Source: Bacillota bacterium
GTDB taxonomy: Bacteria > Bacillota > Tb-RUG-66
DNA: 5,097 nucleotides
Assembly (NCBI GenBank): GCA_016288255.1
Contig: JAEEYS010000152.1
Span: 1 to 5,097, forward strand
Direction: 5' to 3'
This document shows, in pieces, positions 4,635 to 5,097 of the stretch (positions within the stretch are counted from its first letter, which is position 1; each line of letters opens with the position of its first letter). Under the pieces are notes generated by a model. It saw only the letters and a list, made by a program, of their open reading frames with translations. It did no database searches and was not told the DNA's origin. The translations under genes and the position numbers were made by a program.

Positions 4635-5097
4635 ACTTACCTTATAGTCCTCTAGCTTGATAGAGATCATTTTGGAGATCCCATTTTTTGTCATGGACAC
4701 GCCGTATAAGGAATCCGCCACTTCCATGGTGCCGCTTCGATGCGTAATCACAATAAACTGTGTTTTGTCCGATACGCTTTTCAAAAACTGCGCAAATCGT
4801 TCCACGTTGCTGTCATCCAGCGCGGCGTCGATTTCATCCAGCACGCAGAAAGGCGTTGTTTTGGTTTCCAAAAAAGCAAACAACAAAGCAATAGCGGTCA
4901 GCGCTCTTTCCCCGCCGGACAAGAGCGACAGGTTCTGCAGTTTTTTTCCCGGTGGTTCTGCCACAATATCGATCCCGGTCTCCAAAACATTATCCTCTTC
5001 CGTCATAAAGAGACTTGCCTGCCCCCCATGGAACAGGATACGGAAGATCTTATCGAACCGCTCGTTGATATCGCGGAAAGATTTTAAAAATTTCTGC
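4632..5097 (-). CDS. smc: Chromosome partition/condensation protein Smc, C-terminal end (partial)
   Basis: The last 154 residues of Smc; the 5' part lies beyond the right edge. The frame is open to the window end, so the ATG at 5006 is internal, not a start. The visible part is the C-terminal half of the ABC-type head: RFDKIFRILFHGGQASL (13-29 of the fragment), the signature motif LSGGERALTA (59-68), Walker B with D-loop CVLDEIDAALDD (84-95) and the H-loop histidine in ITHRSGTMEVAD (117-128). These pair with the N-terminal Walker A, not visible here, to bind ATP between two heads of the dimer. Smc acts with ScpA and ScpB to compact and segregate the chromosome. All motifs look intact. smc immediately upstream of ftsY is the standard Firmicutes order. 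Confidence 0.97.
   Translation of the reverse strand, partial: QKFLKSFRDINERFDKIFRILFHGGQASLFMTEEDNVLETGIDIVAEPPGKKLQNLSLLSGGERALTAIALLFAFLETKTTPFCVLDEIDAALDDSNVERFAQFLKSVSDKTQFIVITHRSGTMEVADSLYGVSMTKNGISKMISIKLEDYKVS

Noticed and set aside
4740..5087. Plus-strand open frames opposite smc, ftsY, ffh and rimM
   Set aside because: They are antisense shadows of strongly conserved genes, with no SD and no recognisable protein family.
1..5097. tRNA, rRNA, SRP RNA, CRISPR arrays, insertion sequences, attachment sites
   Set aside because: Read through for cloverleaf ends, regularly spaced repeats, terminal inverted repeats and transposase motifs; none seen. The window is filled by housekeeping genes.

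Overview
This window is a compact, AT-rich chromosomal segment in which every recognisable gene lies on the minus strand. It is the conserved Firmicutes block smc-ftsY-ylxM-ffh-rpsP-khpA-rimM-trmD-rplS. In transcription order it runs from the right end of the window to the left. The gene order, a YlxM-type HTH protein beside ffh, strong AGGAGG-type Shine-Dalgarno (SD) sites and low GC content point to a Gram-positive Firmicute. The protein sequences look more like Clostridia than Bacilli, and the ylqD gene that Bacillus subtilis carries between khpA/ylqC and rimM is absent. I cannot name a genus.

Layout: the right end (4632-5097) holds the C-terminal ATPase part of the chromosome condensation protein Smc. 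ftsY, the SRP receptor gene, follows 13 nt after it (3716-4618). Its stop codon is followed at once by a strong A/T-rich intrinsic terminator (3667-3703). Next comes a near-consensus housekeeping promoter (TTGACA, 17-bp spacer, TATGAT; 3608-3636) that starts a second transcription unit: ylxM, ffh, rpsP, khpA, rimM, trmD and the first codons of rplS at the left edge. Within that unit most gaps are 1-14 nt. The exception is 65 nt between ffh and rpsP. Two junctions have a UAG stop codon built into the next gene's SD sequence.

How the genes work together: FtsY, Ffh and YlxM belong to co-translational protein targeting by the signal recognition particle. rpsP (S16) and rplS (L19) are ribosomal proteins, RimM matures the 30S subunit near S16, and TrmD makes m1G37 in tRNA to keep reading frame. 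KhpA is a small KH-domain RNA-binding protein.

No exotic or mobile system is visible; this is core housekeeping DNA. The most interesting non-coding signals are around the ylxM promoter. A perfect 7-bp dyad (TGTCAAG-N8-CTTGACA) overlaps the -35 box, and its arm recurs at the predicted transcription start. A 5'-terminal mRNA hairpin with a GAAA loop buries an AAGGAG sequence. Other points are a probable TTG start for ffh, an atypical G5 loop in Ffh, a hairpin around the ffh stop codon, and a Glu at the catalytic Asp position of TrmD.
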